This document shows, in pieces, positions 1 through 5,871 of a stretch of 9,746 nucleotides of DNA. A model generated the notes under the pieces. That model saw only the letters and a list, made by a program, of their open reading frames with translations, was not told where the DNA came from and did not search any database. The stretch is from the NCBI GenBank assembly GCA_018818755.1, contig JAHIRL010000048.1, forward strand, positions 1 through 9,746, in the 5' to 3' direction. Both the position numbers and the translations under genes were made by a program. Source of the DNA: Patescibacteria group bacterium (GTDB lineage: Bacteria; Patescibacteriota; Gracilibacteria; UBA1369; LOWO2-01-FULL-3). Position 1 is the stretch's first letter; every line of letters starts with the position of its first letter.

Positions 1-744
1 CCGCACCACGGCAATATCCGTAGTTCCAGCACCAATATCAATAAAAATCGCTCCAAACTGCCCGCTATCCTCATACCCCAAACAACGGGTAAGTGCGTAA
101 GGCTCTGCCGCAATGGCAAGCAGTTCTCGATCAATCTCCGCCGCAATAGTTTGCAAAGCCCCAAAATGCACCAGCGGCGCAAAAGCGTTAAAAATGCTCA
201 AAGTAACCTCTTTCCCCTGAAATCCGATTGGATTTGTGACCTTATAGCCATCAATTCGGGTATCCACAATCGCCGCATTCACAAGCTTCACATCAATCTC
301 ATTATATCCGGTCTCGTAGGAAAGCTGACTGCGCACAATATCAAAAGCCCGCCACTGAATTTTGTGGACGATATTCTTAAGTTCACTCATATCAATCTTG
401 CTGTTGGCATCCCTTCGCACATAACTGGTAGTCGATGTCGCCCCTTTCACAAGCTCACCGGAAATACCCAGAATCATTTTTGTTGTGGCAATTCCGGCCA
501 TTTTCTCCGCCTGCCGAATAGCCGTATTGCAATTCGCGATAACCGAAGCAATATCCGTAACCACCCCGCCCTGCATATCTCCCAGTTTCTGCTCCTGTTT
601 CCCCACGCCAATAACTCGTCCCTTTGTGCCCTCCGCCTCACAAACAAGCGCTTTCACAGTATCAGTCCCGATGTCCAGAACCAAAAAAACATTGGATTCC
701 GGGCTGTTTCTTTTTATCCGGCGAAATGGTCTAAAAAATGGCAT
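1..744 (-). CDS. ftsA: Cell division protein FtsA, C-terminus beyond window
   Basis: FtsA is an actin-fold ATPase that anchors FtsZ filaments to the inner face of the membrane and recruits later divisome proteins. I translated the minus strand by hand and see 248 residues with no stop before the window edge. The phosphate-1 loop is VLDIGTD (about residues 22-28). The GGVVTDIASV segment (about 58-68) is typical of FtsA, the 1C (SHS2) region lies around 90-185 and includes DGYKVTNPIGFQG, and phosphate-2 is DIGAGTTDIAV (236-246). The remaining part of the protein and the C-terminal membrane helix would lie to the left of the window. I chose the ATG at 744-742 because a promoter-like sequence ends just upstream; no Shine-Dalgarno motif is present. 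The N-terminus carries a basic, Phe-rich extension (MPFFRPFRRIKR). PilM shares the fold, but the GGVVTDI and DGY..NP segments favour FtsA. Confidence 0.85.
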   Translation of the reverse strand, partial: MPFFRPFRRIKRNSPESNVFLVLDIGTDTVKALVCEAEGTKGRVIGVGKQEQKLGDMQGGVVTDIASVIANCNTAIRQAEKMAGIATTKMILGISGELVKGATSTTSYVRRDANSKIDMSELKNIVHKIQWRAFDIVRSQLSYETGYNEIDVKLVNAAIVDTRIDGYKVTNPIGFQGKEVTLSIFNAFAPLVHFGALQTIAAEIDRELLAIAAEPYALTRCLGYEDSGQFGAIFIDIGAGTTDIAVVR

Positions 745-768
745 AAATTTTGAAAAAATAGCTAATAA

Positions 769-797
769 AATATAGGCAATAATAGGGGAGATTGCAA
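769..797 (-). promoter_or_regulatory. Candidate promoter for ftsA
   Basis: Reading the minus strand, a TTGCAA -35 (797-792) is followed by a 17 nt spacer and a TATATT -10 (774-769). Transcription would start near 762, about 18 nt before the ftsA ATG and just downstream of the terminator hairpin of the preceding gene. The -10 matches the sigma-70 consensus at 5 of 6 positions and the -35 at 4 of 6. It was found by eye and could be a chance match in AT-rich DNA. Confidence 0.4.
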
Positions 798-815
798 GCA
801 ATAACAAACACGGGA

Positions 816-846
816 AAAAGCGGCCATCGGATAGATAGCCGCTTTT
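816..846 (-). terminator. Rho-independent terminator after the cysteine-rich gene
   Basis: A perfect 9 bp inverted repeat, AAAAGCGGC (816-824) and GCCGCTTTT (838-846), encloses a 13 nt loop. On the minus strand the stem is followed by a run of five T. It begins 13 nt beyond the TAA of the gene at 860-1360, so it most likely ends that transcript and separates it from ftsA. The plus-strand reading also ends in TTTT, but no plus-strand gene lies to its left. Confidence 0.6.
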
Positions 847-847
847 G

Positions 848-858
848 TACCCTGCTTG
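848..858. repeat. Left arm of an 11 bp inverted repeat flanking the cysteine-rich gene
   Basis: TACCCTGCTTG here is the exact reverse complement of CAAGCAGGGTA at 1368-1378. The arms lie 1 nt beyond the stop codon and 7 nt upstream of the first ATG of the same gene, so in its mRNA the start of the 3' untranslated region could pair with the sequence just before the start codon. I see no flanking target-site duplication that would mark a transposon end. Confidence 0.5.
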
Positions 859-859
859 A

Positions 860-1360
860 TTAGGGGCATTCGACAACATCGTCGATTGTCACCCCTACTA
901 GCGCGAAATATGGAAATCCTCTCAATTTGTTGACGAAAATGGCAAGCATATCGCCATCATCCCCAATTATTTTGTATACCTCACCTCCTCCATAGATTTG
1001 ATAGTACCCATCAGCATCAATTCCCTGACGCCACCGGCATTCTTCACCCACTTCCATCACATCCACGATCTCTCTCAAAGAGTTGAGATAGGTTTTTACA
1101 ATGACATACGTAGGACACATATCACCTTCTTCCTCCTCAGATATCACCTCGTAGTGATAGGGCGGATTCTTGAGACATGTGCATGACGACTTCCCCTTCC
1201 CCACGCAAAAGGGATATTCTCCCTTTTCGCATTCGGGGCTTTCACTGATGAGGTCTTGCCTCATTACATGGGTCATCCCCACCATTGCGAAGAACATGGT
1301 TGTGATAAGGAACAGACAAATCAAAACCAGATACACATAGTTTTTCATGATTCTCTCCAT
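860..1360 (-). CDS. Unrecognised cysteine-rich membrane-anchored or secreted protein
   Basis: I do not recognise a family for this 166-residue protein. Residues about 8-33 form one hydrophobic stretch (YVYLVLICLFLITTMFFAMV), either an uncleaved signal anchor or a signal peptide, so the rest should lie outside the cytoplasm. That remainder is acidic and contains seven cysteines (44, 52, 60, 62, 82, 108, 165), four of them within residues 44-62, which suggests disulfides or metal binding (inference). There is no clear lipobox. It lies between ddl and ftsA, where ftsQ often occurs, but it is shorter than FtsQ and shows no recognisable POTRA domain. A second in-frame ATG at 1348 is preceded by GGAGAG, the only Shine-Dalgarno-like motif before any gene here, so the protein may start four residues later. 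It has its own candidate promoter, a structured leader and a terminator. A function cannot be assigned. Confidence 0.7.
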   Translation of the reverse strand: MERIMKNYVYLVLICLFLITTMFFAMVGMTHVMRQDLISESPECEKGEYPFCVGKGKSSCTCLKNPPYHYEVISEEEEGDMCPTYVIVKTYLNSLREIVDVMEVGEECRWRQGIDADGYYQIYGGGEVYKIIGDDGDMLAIFVNKLRGFPYFALVGVTIDDVVECP

Positions 1361-1497
1361 TTCTTAGCAAGCAGGGTATCTGACCCCGTCTTGCTACTGC
1401 TTGCCCCAGTATTCACTGGAAATATAGGACAAACAAAAGTTAGTAAGATAGAGCCAAATTAATGCTTGCTAAAAACCTATGATTTTAAGGAACAAAG
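1361..1497 (-). promoter_or_regulatory. Structured 5' leader of the cysteine-rich gene
   Basis: The presumed transcript has a leader of roughly 140 nt rich in inverted repeats. On the minus strand, TGCTTGCTAA just before the first ATG (1373-1364) is the exact complement of TTAGCAAGCA at 1472-1463. The overlapping CTGCTTGC (1374-1367) is also complementary to GCAAGCAG at 1404-1397. Between these lies a small hairpin, CCAGT-GAAT-ACTGG (1419-1406). The same start-proximal segment can pair with the 3' untranslated region (848-858). These pairings exclude each other, as expected of a regulatory leader, but I recognise no known riboswitch class. Confidence 0.35.
1368..1378. repeat. Right arm of an 11 bp inverted repeat flanking the cysteine-rich gene
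   Basis: CAAGCAGGGTA, exact reverse complement of TACCCTGCTTG at 848-858. It overlaps the start-proximal segment that also pairs with two sites inside the leader (1397-1404 and 1463-1472). Confidence 0.5.
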
Positions 1498-1503
1498 CAG
1501 TAA

Positions 1504-1532
1504 ATATTAAAACATTTACTCAAAAATGTCAA
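1504..1532 (-). promoter_or_regulatory. Candidate promoter for the cysteine-rich gene
   Basis: On the minus strand a perfect TTGACA -35 (1532-1527) is followed by a 17 nt spacer and TAATAT (1509-1504). The predicted start near 1497 gives a leader of about 140 nt. It begins 28 nt after the ddl stop codon. I see no terminator between ddl and this site, so read-through from alr-ddl is also possible. Confidence 0.5.
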
Positions 1533-1559
1533 GCACATATAGTCCAGCTAAAAATACCC

Positions 1560-2630
1560 CTATTTAAACCACTCTCCACCGTCAAACCTGATTTGGTTTT
1601 TCTTCTTCTCCTCAGACCTCCCAAGTCCAAGCTCAATCAGCCGGTCAATCAGCTCGCTGTATTTAAGCCCGTGCGCCCGCATCATTTTTGGATACATGCT
1701 TATAGATGTGAAGCCCGGCATTGTGTTTAGCTCATTCAGATAGACTTTGCCACTTTCACGATCCACAAAAATATCCACCCTCGCAAGCCCACTACAATCC
1801 AGCAGTTTGTATGCCCTAATACAAAGATTTTTTATTTGATTTGAAACATCTTCATCAAGATCTGCCGGAACCTGCGTATGCGAAACTCCGTTTACATATT
1901 TATCTTCATAATCATAAAACTCTCCACCTACAACTATCTCTCCAAGTGGTGCCGCCTCCACATTATCATTCCCGATCACAGCACACTCGATTTCTCGTGC
2001 ATTAAGTCCTACTTCCACCATAATCCGCGAGTCAAACTCCGCCGCCAAATCCACAGCACCCTTCAAATCCTCTACTTTTTTTACCTTTGTAATCCCCACA
2101 GAAGACCCCATATTCGCCGGTTTTACAAAACAGGGGAGTCCGATATTTTCCTCAATATCCTCCATAATCTTCTCACTCTCAAATTTCCAGGCTTTACGGG
2201 TAAAACCCACATAAGGCACAACCGGCACATCCGCAGCCTTCAAAATAGCTTTGCACTGCAATTTATCCATCGCTGTTGAGGAAGCCAAAACGCCACACCC
2301 AACATAGGGGATCCCAAACATCTCCAGTAGTCCCTGCACAGTCCCATCCTCCCCAAAAGGCCCATGCAAAACGGGGAAAGCAATATCAAAATCGGCACTT
2401 CCCGGACGAGAATCAAAAGCCACAGTTTGCAAGCCGCCATAATTAGCGGACTTAAATTTTTCCAAACATCCCTCACCCGTAAGCCACTCGCCGTCATGTT
2501 TGATCCCAATTTCCACAATCTGATATTTCTCAGGATCCATAGCTCCTATCACGCCGCTCGCAGACACCAACGAAACTTCATGTTCACTGCTTTGGCCCCC
2601 GAAAATCACCGCAACTTTAAGTTTTTTCAT
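1560..2630 (-). CDS. ddl: D-alanine--D-alanine ligase
   Basis: This cytoplasmic ATP-grasp enzyme joins two D-alanines, via a D-alanyl phosphate, to give the dipeptide that ends peptidoglycan stem peptides. The 356-residue length is normal. The N-terminal domain has IFGGQSSEHEVSL (9-21). HGPFGEDGTVQG (89-100) and FVKPANMGSSVG (168-179, with ATP-binding K170) follow. The metal-binding residues D286, E300 and N302 lie in ARVDIF and NELNTMPGFTS. The substrate loop reads YEDKY (241-245); its Lys-Tyr pair matches the D-Ala-specific type rather than the His found in D-Ala-D-Lac ligases of the VanA group. It starts 2 nt after the alr stop codon, so the two genes are almost certainly co-transcribed and act consecutively. 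The start has no Shine-Dalgarno motif, but the conserved N-terminus begins right at this ATG. Confidence 0.95.
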   Translation of the reverse strand: MKKLKVAVIFGGQSSEHEVSLVSASGVIGAMDPEKYQIVEIGIKHDGEWLTGEGCLEKFKSANYGGLQTVAFDSRPGSADFDIAFPVLHGPFGEDGTVQGLLEMFGIPYVGCGVLASSTAMDKLQCKAILKAADVPVVPYVGFTRKAWKFESEKIMEDIEENIGLPCFVKPANMGSSVGITKVKKVEDLKGAVDLAAEFDSRIMVEVGLNAREIECAVIGNDNVEAAPLGEIVVGGEFYDYEDKYVNGVSHTQVPADLDEDVSNQIKNLCIRAYKLLDCSGLARVDIFVDRESGKVYLNELNTMPGFTSISMYPKMMRAHGLKYSELIDRLIELGLGRSEEKKKNQIRFDGGEWFK

Positions 2631-2632
2631 CT

Positions 2633-3760
2633 TTATATAATTATTCTTGGTATGCGCTCATTGATGCGCGTAGTCACTTCGTAGTTAATTGTTCCAGCCC
2701 ACGCGGCAAACATTTCCGCGCTCACTTCCTCATCTCCATTTCTCCCGATCAGCACCACCTCATCCTCAAGCATTGCTTCATCAATCTCCGTTACATCGAT
2801 CATTATTATATTCATACAAACCCGTCCGCACAAGGCGGCCTTTTTGCCATGCACCAAAACAAAAGCTTCACTAATGCCCCGATCATATCCATCATAATAA
2901 CCAACCGGTAAAATTGCGATCCGCATATCCCGTTGAGCCTCAAATGTACAGCCATATCCCACACATTCCCCAGCTTTTATCTCTTTCACCTGTACAATTC
3001 TGGTTTTCCAGCATAATGCCGGCTCGAGCTCAAAATCCTCCACAACCTCTGCTACTTTTTCCGATGGCCACATTCCATAAGCACCTAAGCCCAGCCTCAC
3101 CATACTGTAATGGGCCATTGGGAAGAGCAGAGTGGCTGCAGAATTAGCACAATGCCGCAAAGGCACATCAATCCCAGCCGCCTCCAAGCCCTCAATTGCC
3201 CGATTAAACCTCTCCAACTGCATCATTGCATAACTATGGTCAGTCGTATCCTCAATGTTTGCAAAATGCGTTCCGATCCCCTCAAGCTCAATATCCTCTT
3301 TCCCATCAATATACCTCGCAAAGTCCATAAGAATTTCCGGCAAAACCCCTTGCCTGTTATTTCCCGTTTCCACCTTTATGTGTACCTTGATTTTTTTGCC
3401 CGTTCCCTCCAGTACCCGCACAAGTTGATCAATAGTTTCCTTATTGTAAACAACCAACCTACACTTTAAAGCCACGACTTCCGCCAAAGCACCCAGAGGC
3501 ACATATCCCATAATATAAATAGGGCAATCAAACCCGGCCTTCCGCAAAGCCCGCGCCTCAAACAGCGCATTCACACACAACCAGTCCGCCCCCGCCTCCA
3601 AAAAAACCCGCGCACTCTCAACAAGCCCATGCCCGTAAGCATTGCCCTTCACCGCAACACAAAGCAAAGCCTGCGATCCAATATGCTTTTTAAAATTTCG
3701 CACATTCTGTCTGAGCGCTTGCTCACTCACTTCCACCCAGCTAAGTTCGGATGTATCCAT
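2633..3760 (-). CDS. alr: Alanine racemase
   Basis: Alanine racemase is a PLP-dependent enzyme that converts L- to D-alanine and so supplies the neighbouring Ddl. The protein has 375 residues, the usual length. The PLP lysine is K38 in VAVKGNAYGHG. The expected K129 and R136 lie in HIKVETGNNRQG, RLGLGAYG (222-229) has the arginine that contacts the pyridine nitrogen, and the second catalytic base is Y269 in VGYG. LPVGYYDGYDR (284-294) and GRVCMN (312-317) follow, and the C-terminus INYEVTTRINERIPR is typical of the family's end. The start at 3760 keeps the conserved N-terminal barrel strand; there is no Shine-Dalgarno motif and possibly no leader at all. It is the first gene of the minus-strand wall/division block. 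Confidence 0.95.
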   Translation of the reverse strand: MDTSELSWVEVSEQALRQNVRNFKKHIGSQALLCVAVKGNAYGHGLVESARVFLEAGADWLCVNALFEARALRKAGFDCPIYIMGYVPLGALAEVVALKCRLVVYNKETIDQLVRVLEGTGKKIKVHIKVETGNNRQGVLPEILMDFARYIDGKEDIELEGIGTHFANIEDTTDHSYAMMQLERFNRAIEGLEAAGIDVPLRHCANSAATLLFPMAHYSMVRLGLGAYGMWPSEKVAEVVEDFELEPALCWKTRIVQVKEIKAGECVGYGCTFEAQRDMRIAILPVGYYDGYDRGISEAFVLVHGKKAALCGRVCMNIIMIDVTEIDEAMLEDEVVLIGRNGDEEVSAEMFAAWAGTINYEVTTRINERIPRIII

Positions 3761-3766
3761 AAATGA

Positions 3767-3795
3767 ATAGTAGCAGGGGGTGGGTTGGGGGGCAA
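3767..3795 (-). promoter_or_regulatory. Candidate promoter for alr-ddl
   Basis: On the minus strand TTGCCC (3795-3790), a 17 nt spacer and TACTAT (3772-3767) give a weak sigma-70-like match, 4 of 6 at each element. Transcription would begin almost exactly at the A of the alr ATG, implying a leaderless mRNA. It lies back to back with the plus-strand promoter at 3800-3828. Confidence 0.3.
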
Positions 3796-3799
3796 GGGA

Positions 3800-3828
3800 T
3801 TGACAAAATCCAAAAATAAGTTTAAAAT
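3800..3828 (+). promoter_or_regulatory. Strong promoter candidate P1 upstream of the structured region
   Basis: A perfect TTGACA -35 (3800-3805), a 17 nt spacer and TAAAAT (3823-3828, 5 of 6) make the best promoter match in the window. Initiation would be near 3835, about 185 nt before the next start codon, so the product is either a long structured leader of the Bax inhibitor operon or a separate small RNA. Confidence 0.55.
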
Positions 3829-3846
3829 TTCACCAATTCGAGTCTT

Positions 3847-3952
3847 GCCGATCTTTTTAAGATCCGGCATTGACCGAATATTATGGAGTGAGGCTTTAGC
3901 GCTCGGTAGGGTTGAGCATCCCCCGTTCCCCTTCCGACAGAGTTCTCACTCC
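3847..3952 (+). ncRNA. Structured RNA candidate (leader or small RNA)
   Basis: Two hairpins follow P1. The first pairs GCCGATCTT (3847-3855) with AAGATCCGGC (3859-3868), leaving a single bulged C. The second is a long rod: GGAGTGAG (3885-3892) pairs with CTCACTCC (3945-3952), then after an internal loop of about 10 by 7 nt, TCGGTAGGG (3903-3911) pairs with CCCTTCCGA (3929-3937) through one U-U mismatch. No convincing reading frame or T-rich terminator goes with it. The rod with an internal bubble is loosely reminiscent of 6S RNA, but I see no 6S-specific sequence. The strand is inferred from P1. Confidence 0.35.
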
Positions 3953-3962
3953 ACTCTTCCAC

Positions 3963-3991
3963 TTCCCAATCCTCCCACACCGTACTATAAT
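3963..3991 (+). promoter_or_regulatory. Proximal promoter candidate P2 of the Bax inhibitor operon
   Basis: TTCCCA (3963-3968, 4 of 6), a 17 nt spacer and a perfect TATAAT -10 (3986-3991) predict a start near 3998 and a leader of about 22 nt before the ATG at 4020. It lies downstream of the structured element, so transcripts from P2 would lack it. Confidence 0.5.
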
Positions 3992-4019
3992 ATCGGCACA
4001 TTTTTAACAAACCCAAATC

Positions 4020-4694
4020 ATGCAAGATATGTACCGCGCCGGTGCCAAAACCGGAGTACAAACAACATTTTTCGGTAAAGTAATGATCTTCTTTGCTCTG
4101 GCCGTATTAGCATCAACTGCGGGAGTTTTTGTCACCATGCAGTATTTTATGCAGTATTTCATGGCCACCCCAGCCCTAATGTATGTCCTATTCGCGCTTG
4201 AACTCGCCCTTGTTTTCTCATCTCGCTGGTGGAGTACAAAAATCCCCCTAAATCGCTTCCTTTTTGCCGCATTTGCCTTTATCACCGGCGTCACCATCGC
4301 GCCTCTAATGGGAGTTCTCCTAGCAAGTGCCGCAGGTACGGCAATTCTTGCCAAAGCCCTTGGAGCCACAGCCCTGATGTTCACAGCTACAGCCATAATC
4401 GGCTGGACAACCAAGCGTGACCTCACAGGTATTGGCGGCTTTTTGATGATGGGCCTAATAGGGATGATTATTGTGGGAGTCCTCGGAATTTTCTTCCCTT
4501 GGGGCAACACAATGGAAATGGTCTATTCCGGCATTGGAGTACTACTTTTTAGCGCATTCACCGCCTATGATTTCCAGAGAATCAAATCCTACCCCGAAGA
4601 TCGCTATATCGACGCAGCCCTTCACCTATATTTGGACATTTTCAACCTATTCTTGTTTATCCTAAGACTAATAATGGCTTTTGGCCGAGACTAA
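4020..4694 (+). CDS. Bax inhibitor-1/YccA family membrane protein
   Basis: This 224-residue polytopic protein belongs to the BI-1 (YccA/YetJ/LFG) family of inner-membrane proteins. YetJ of Bacillus is a pH-sensitive calcium leak, and YccA of E. coli modulates the FtsH protease; which role applies here is not visible. Seven hydrophobic segments can be drawn at about 18-40, 51-69, 78-98, 110-129, 137-159, 167-184 and 201-221. The family signature is clear at the C-terminus: FSAFTAYDFQRIK (177-189) and ALHLYLDIFNLFLFILRL (200-217), whose aspartates D184 and D206 correspond to the paired acidic residues proposed as the pH/calcium sensor. The ATG follows P2 by about 22 nt with no Shine-Dalgarno motif. 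The stop lies 1 nt before the yceD start, making this the first gene of the plus-strand operon. Confidence 0.88.
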   Translation: MQDMYRAGAKTGVQTTFFGKVMIFFALAVLASTAGVFVTMQYFMQYFMATPALMYVLFALELALVFSSRWWSTKIPLNRFLFAAFAFITGVTIAPLMGVLLASAAGTAILAKALGATALMFTATAIIGWTTKRDLTGIGGFLMMGLIGMIIVGVLGIFFPWGNTMEMVYSGIGVLLFSAFTAYDFQRIKSYPEDRYIDAALHLYLDIFNLFLFILRLIMAFGRD

Positions 4695-4695
4695 T

Positions 4696-5214
4696 ATGAA
4701 AAAACTACTGATTTTTGATGTTTCTCGCCTGCTCGAAGCCGAAATGGGCACAAGTGAAGTTTATAGTTTCGTTTGTCCATACAACTTTGAGGGGATAGAT
4801 CTAGCCGCACCCCTAGAGGGAAAAGTGGAGATAATGCGCATTGAGTACGGCTTTAACGCCAAAGTTCTCAATTTTTCCACAGAAATAAAGTTAAACTGTG
4901 AACTCTGTCTCAAAAATTACAATTACAAAATTACTTTTCAGGATGTAGAAGCCCAATTTTACCTCAAAAAGCCCCGAGATGTTAAGGATACCTTCGACCT
5001 CTACATGGTCGATACAAAAAATCAGCAAATCGACATCTCTGAGCTGATTAGACAGGAAATAATCTTGCATTTCCCCGCAAAATCAGTATGCTTAGATAGC
5101 TGTAAGGGCCTCTGTCCGGTCTGCGGAGTGGATCGCAACAAGAAAAAGTGCGATTGCCAAGCGGAAATCAAGCCGGAAAATCCTTTCACTAAACTAAAAG
5201 ATTTACTAAAATAG
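4696..5214 (+). CDS. yceD: YceD/DUF177 family protein, L32-associated
   Basis: This 172-residue protein is a member of the YceD (DUF177) family, which nearly always sits directly before rpmF and is linked to 23S rRNA accumulation and large-subunit assembly; its mechanism is not established. The central CELC (68-71) and the segment IDISELIRQEIILHFP (112-127) match the family. The C-terminus has CLDSCKGLCPVCGVD (132-146) followed by KCDC (151-154), a cysteine cluster likely to bind zinc. I start at the ATG at 4696, which lies 1 nt after the preceding stop; an in-frame TTG at 4681 would overlap the Bax inhibitor gene and add only five residues. The rpmF ATG follows 4 nt after the stop, so translational coupling is likely. 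Confidence 0.88.
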   Translation: MKKLLIFDVSRLLEAEMGTSEVYSFVCPYNFEGIDLAAPLEGKVEIMRIEYGFNAKVLNFSTEIKLNCELCLKNYNYKITFQDVEAQFYLKKPRDVKDTFDLYMVDTKNQQIDISELIRQEIILHFPAKSVCLDSCKGLCPVCGVDRNKKKCDCQAEIKPENPFTKLKDLLK

Positions 5215-5218
5215 AACC

Positions 5219-5458
5219 ATGTCAAAAAAACCAGTACCAAAGAAGAAAACCGCCGCGGCTACCAGTAAACAACGCTACGGAAGTTTTAAAGGAAAAGTTT
5301 TGCGTAAGCTTACAGACGCAGTTAACCTAGTTGTTTGCCCGGACTGCGGAGCAAAAGCCCAAAACCACACTGTATGCAAAGAATGCGGAAAATACCGCGG
5401 ACGCACAGTCATTGACAAGCAGAAAAAAGCTGAAAAAATCACAAAAATTAAAGCTTAA
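5219..5458 (+). CDS. rpmF: 50S ribosomal protein L32
   Basis: L32 is a small zinc-ribbon protein of the large ribosomal subunit. The 79 residues start with a basic tail carrying the family motif VPKKKT (6-11), and the two zinc-binding pairs are CPDC (40-43) and CKEC (53-56), so this is the cysteine-containing form. The Lys-rich tail (about 67-78) makes the protein slightly longer than the usual 55-65 residues. It lies between yceD and nusB with gaps of 4 and 2 nt. No Shine-Dalgarno motif precedes the ATG, which is set by the conserved N-terminus. Confidence 0.95.
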   Translation: MSKKPVPKKKTAAATSKQRYGSFKGKVLRKLTDAVNLVVCPDCGAKAQNHTVCKECGKYRGRTVIDKQKKAEKITKIKA

Positions 5459-5460
5459 TT

Positions 5461-5871
5461 ATGGCAAGTTACAGGCACTTAGCCAGAATTTGCGTAATGC
5501 AAACAATCTTTGAGAACGAGTTTAGGGAAGAACGCAAACCTAAGGAGATTTTGGAAGGAATCCTGGAAGAATTTGCTAACAAACTTACAGAGCGGGATTT
5601 TGCTTTCGAAACACTTGATGGAATCCTTAAAAATAGGAAAAAACTCTTAAAATTACTCCAAGAATTCGCCCCCCAATGGCCCGTTGACAAGATTGCCAGA
5701 GTAGACCGAGCCATTTTGGAGATTGCCATTTACGAAATAATGTATAATGAGGATGTTCCGGATGTGGTAGCCATAAACGAAGCAGTCGAAATCGCCAAAA
5801 AATACGGTGACGACTCCAGCCCCAAATTTATTAACGGGGTTTTAAGTAGCATAATGAAATCAAAATTATGA
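5461..5871 (+). CDS. nusB: Transcription antitermination factor NusB
   Basis: NusB is a small all-helical RNA-binding protein that, with NusE (S10), binds boxA in rRNA leaders to prevent premature termination and assist ribosome assembly. The 136-residue length is normal. Family features are the N-terminal YRHLARICVMQTIFE (4-18), VDRAILEIAIYEIMY (about 80-94), DVPDVVAINEAVEIAKKYG (98-116) and the terminal FINGVLSSI. The gene follows rpmF by 2 nt, and its TGA stop overlaps the rnc start as ATGA, so it is coupled to the RNA-processing gene downstream. The N-terminus fits the ATG used, although no Shine-Dalgarno motif is seen. Confidence 0.93.
   Translation: MASYRHLARICVMQTIFENEFREERKPKEILEGILEEFANKLTERDFAFETLDGILKNRKKLLKLLQEFAPQWPVDKIARVDRAILEIAIYEIMYNEDVPDVVAINEAVEIAKKYGDDSSPKFINGVLSSIMKSKL

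Noticed and set aside
151..753. Plus-strand open frame of 200 codons
   Set aside because: It is antisense to ftsA, whose minus-strand frame has clear actin-fold motifs; the plus-strand translation has no recognisable domain.
848..1378. Small transposable element bounded by the 11 bp inverted repeats
   Set aside because: There is no target-site duplication and no transposase, and the repeats sit so close to the stop and start codons that an RNA-pairing role is at least as likely. Kept only as a repeat observation.
3785..4078. Plus- and minus-strand small open frames across the alr/Bax inhibitor intergenic region
   Set aside because: No conserved motif, composition unlike the neighbours, and the region is better explained by promoters and hairpins.
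4004..4510. Minus-strand open frame of 168 codons
   Set aside because: It lies antisense to the Bax inhibitor gene, and its Pro/Arg/Ile-rich low-complexity translation is the typical shadow of a hydrophobic protein read backwards.
4681..4695. TTG start for yceD giving five extra residues
   Set aside because: An ATG lies 15 nt downstream, 1 nt after the preceding stop, and MKKLLIFD is a natural N-terminus.
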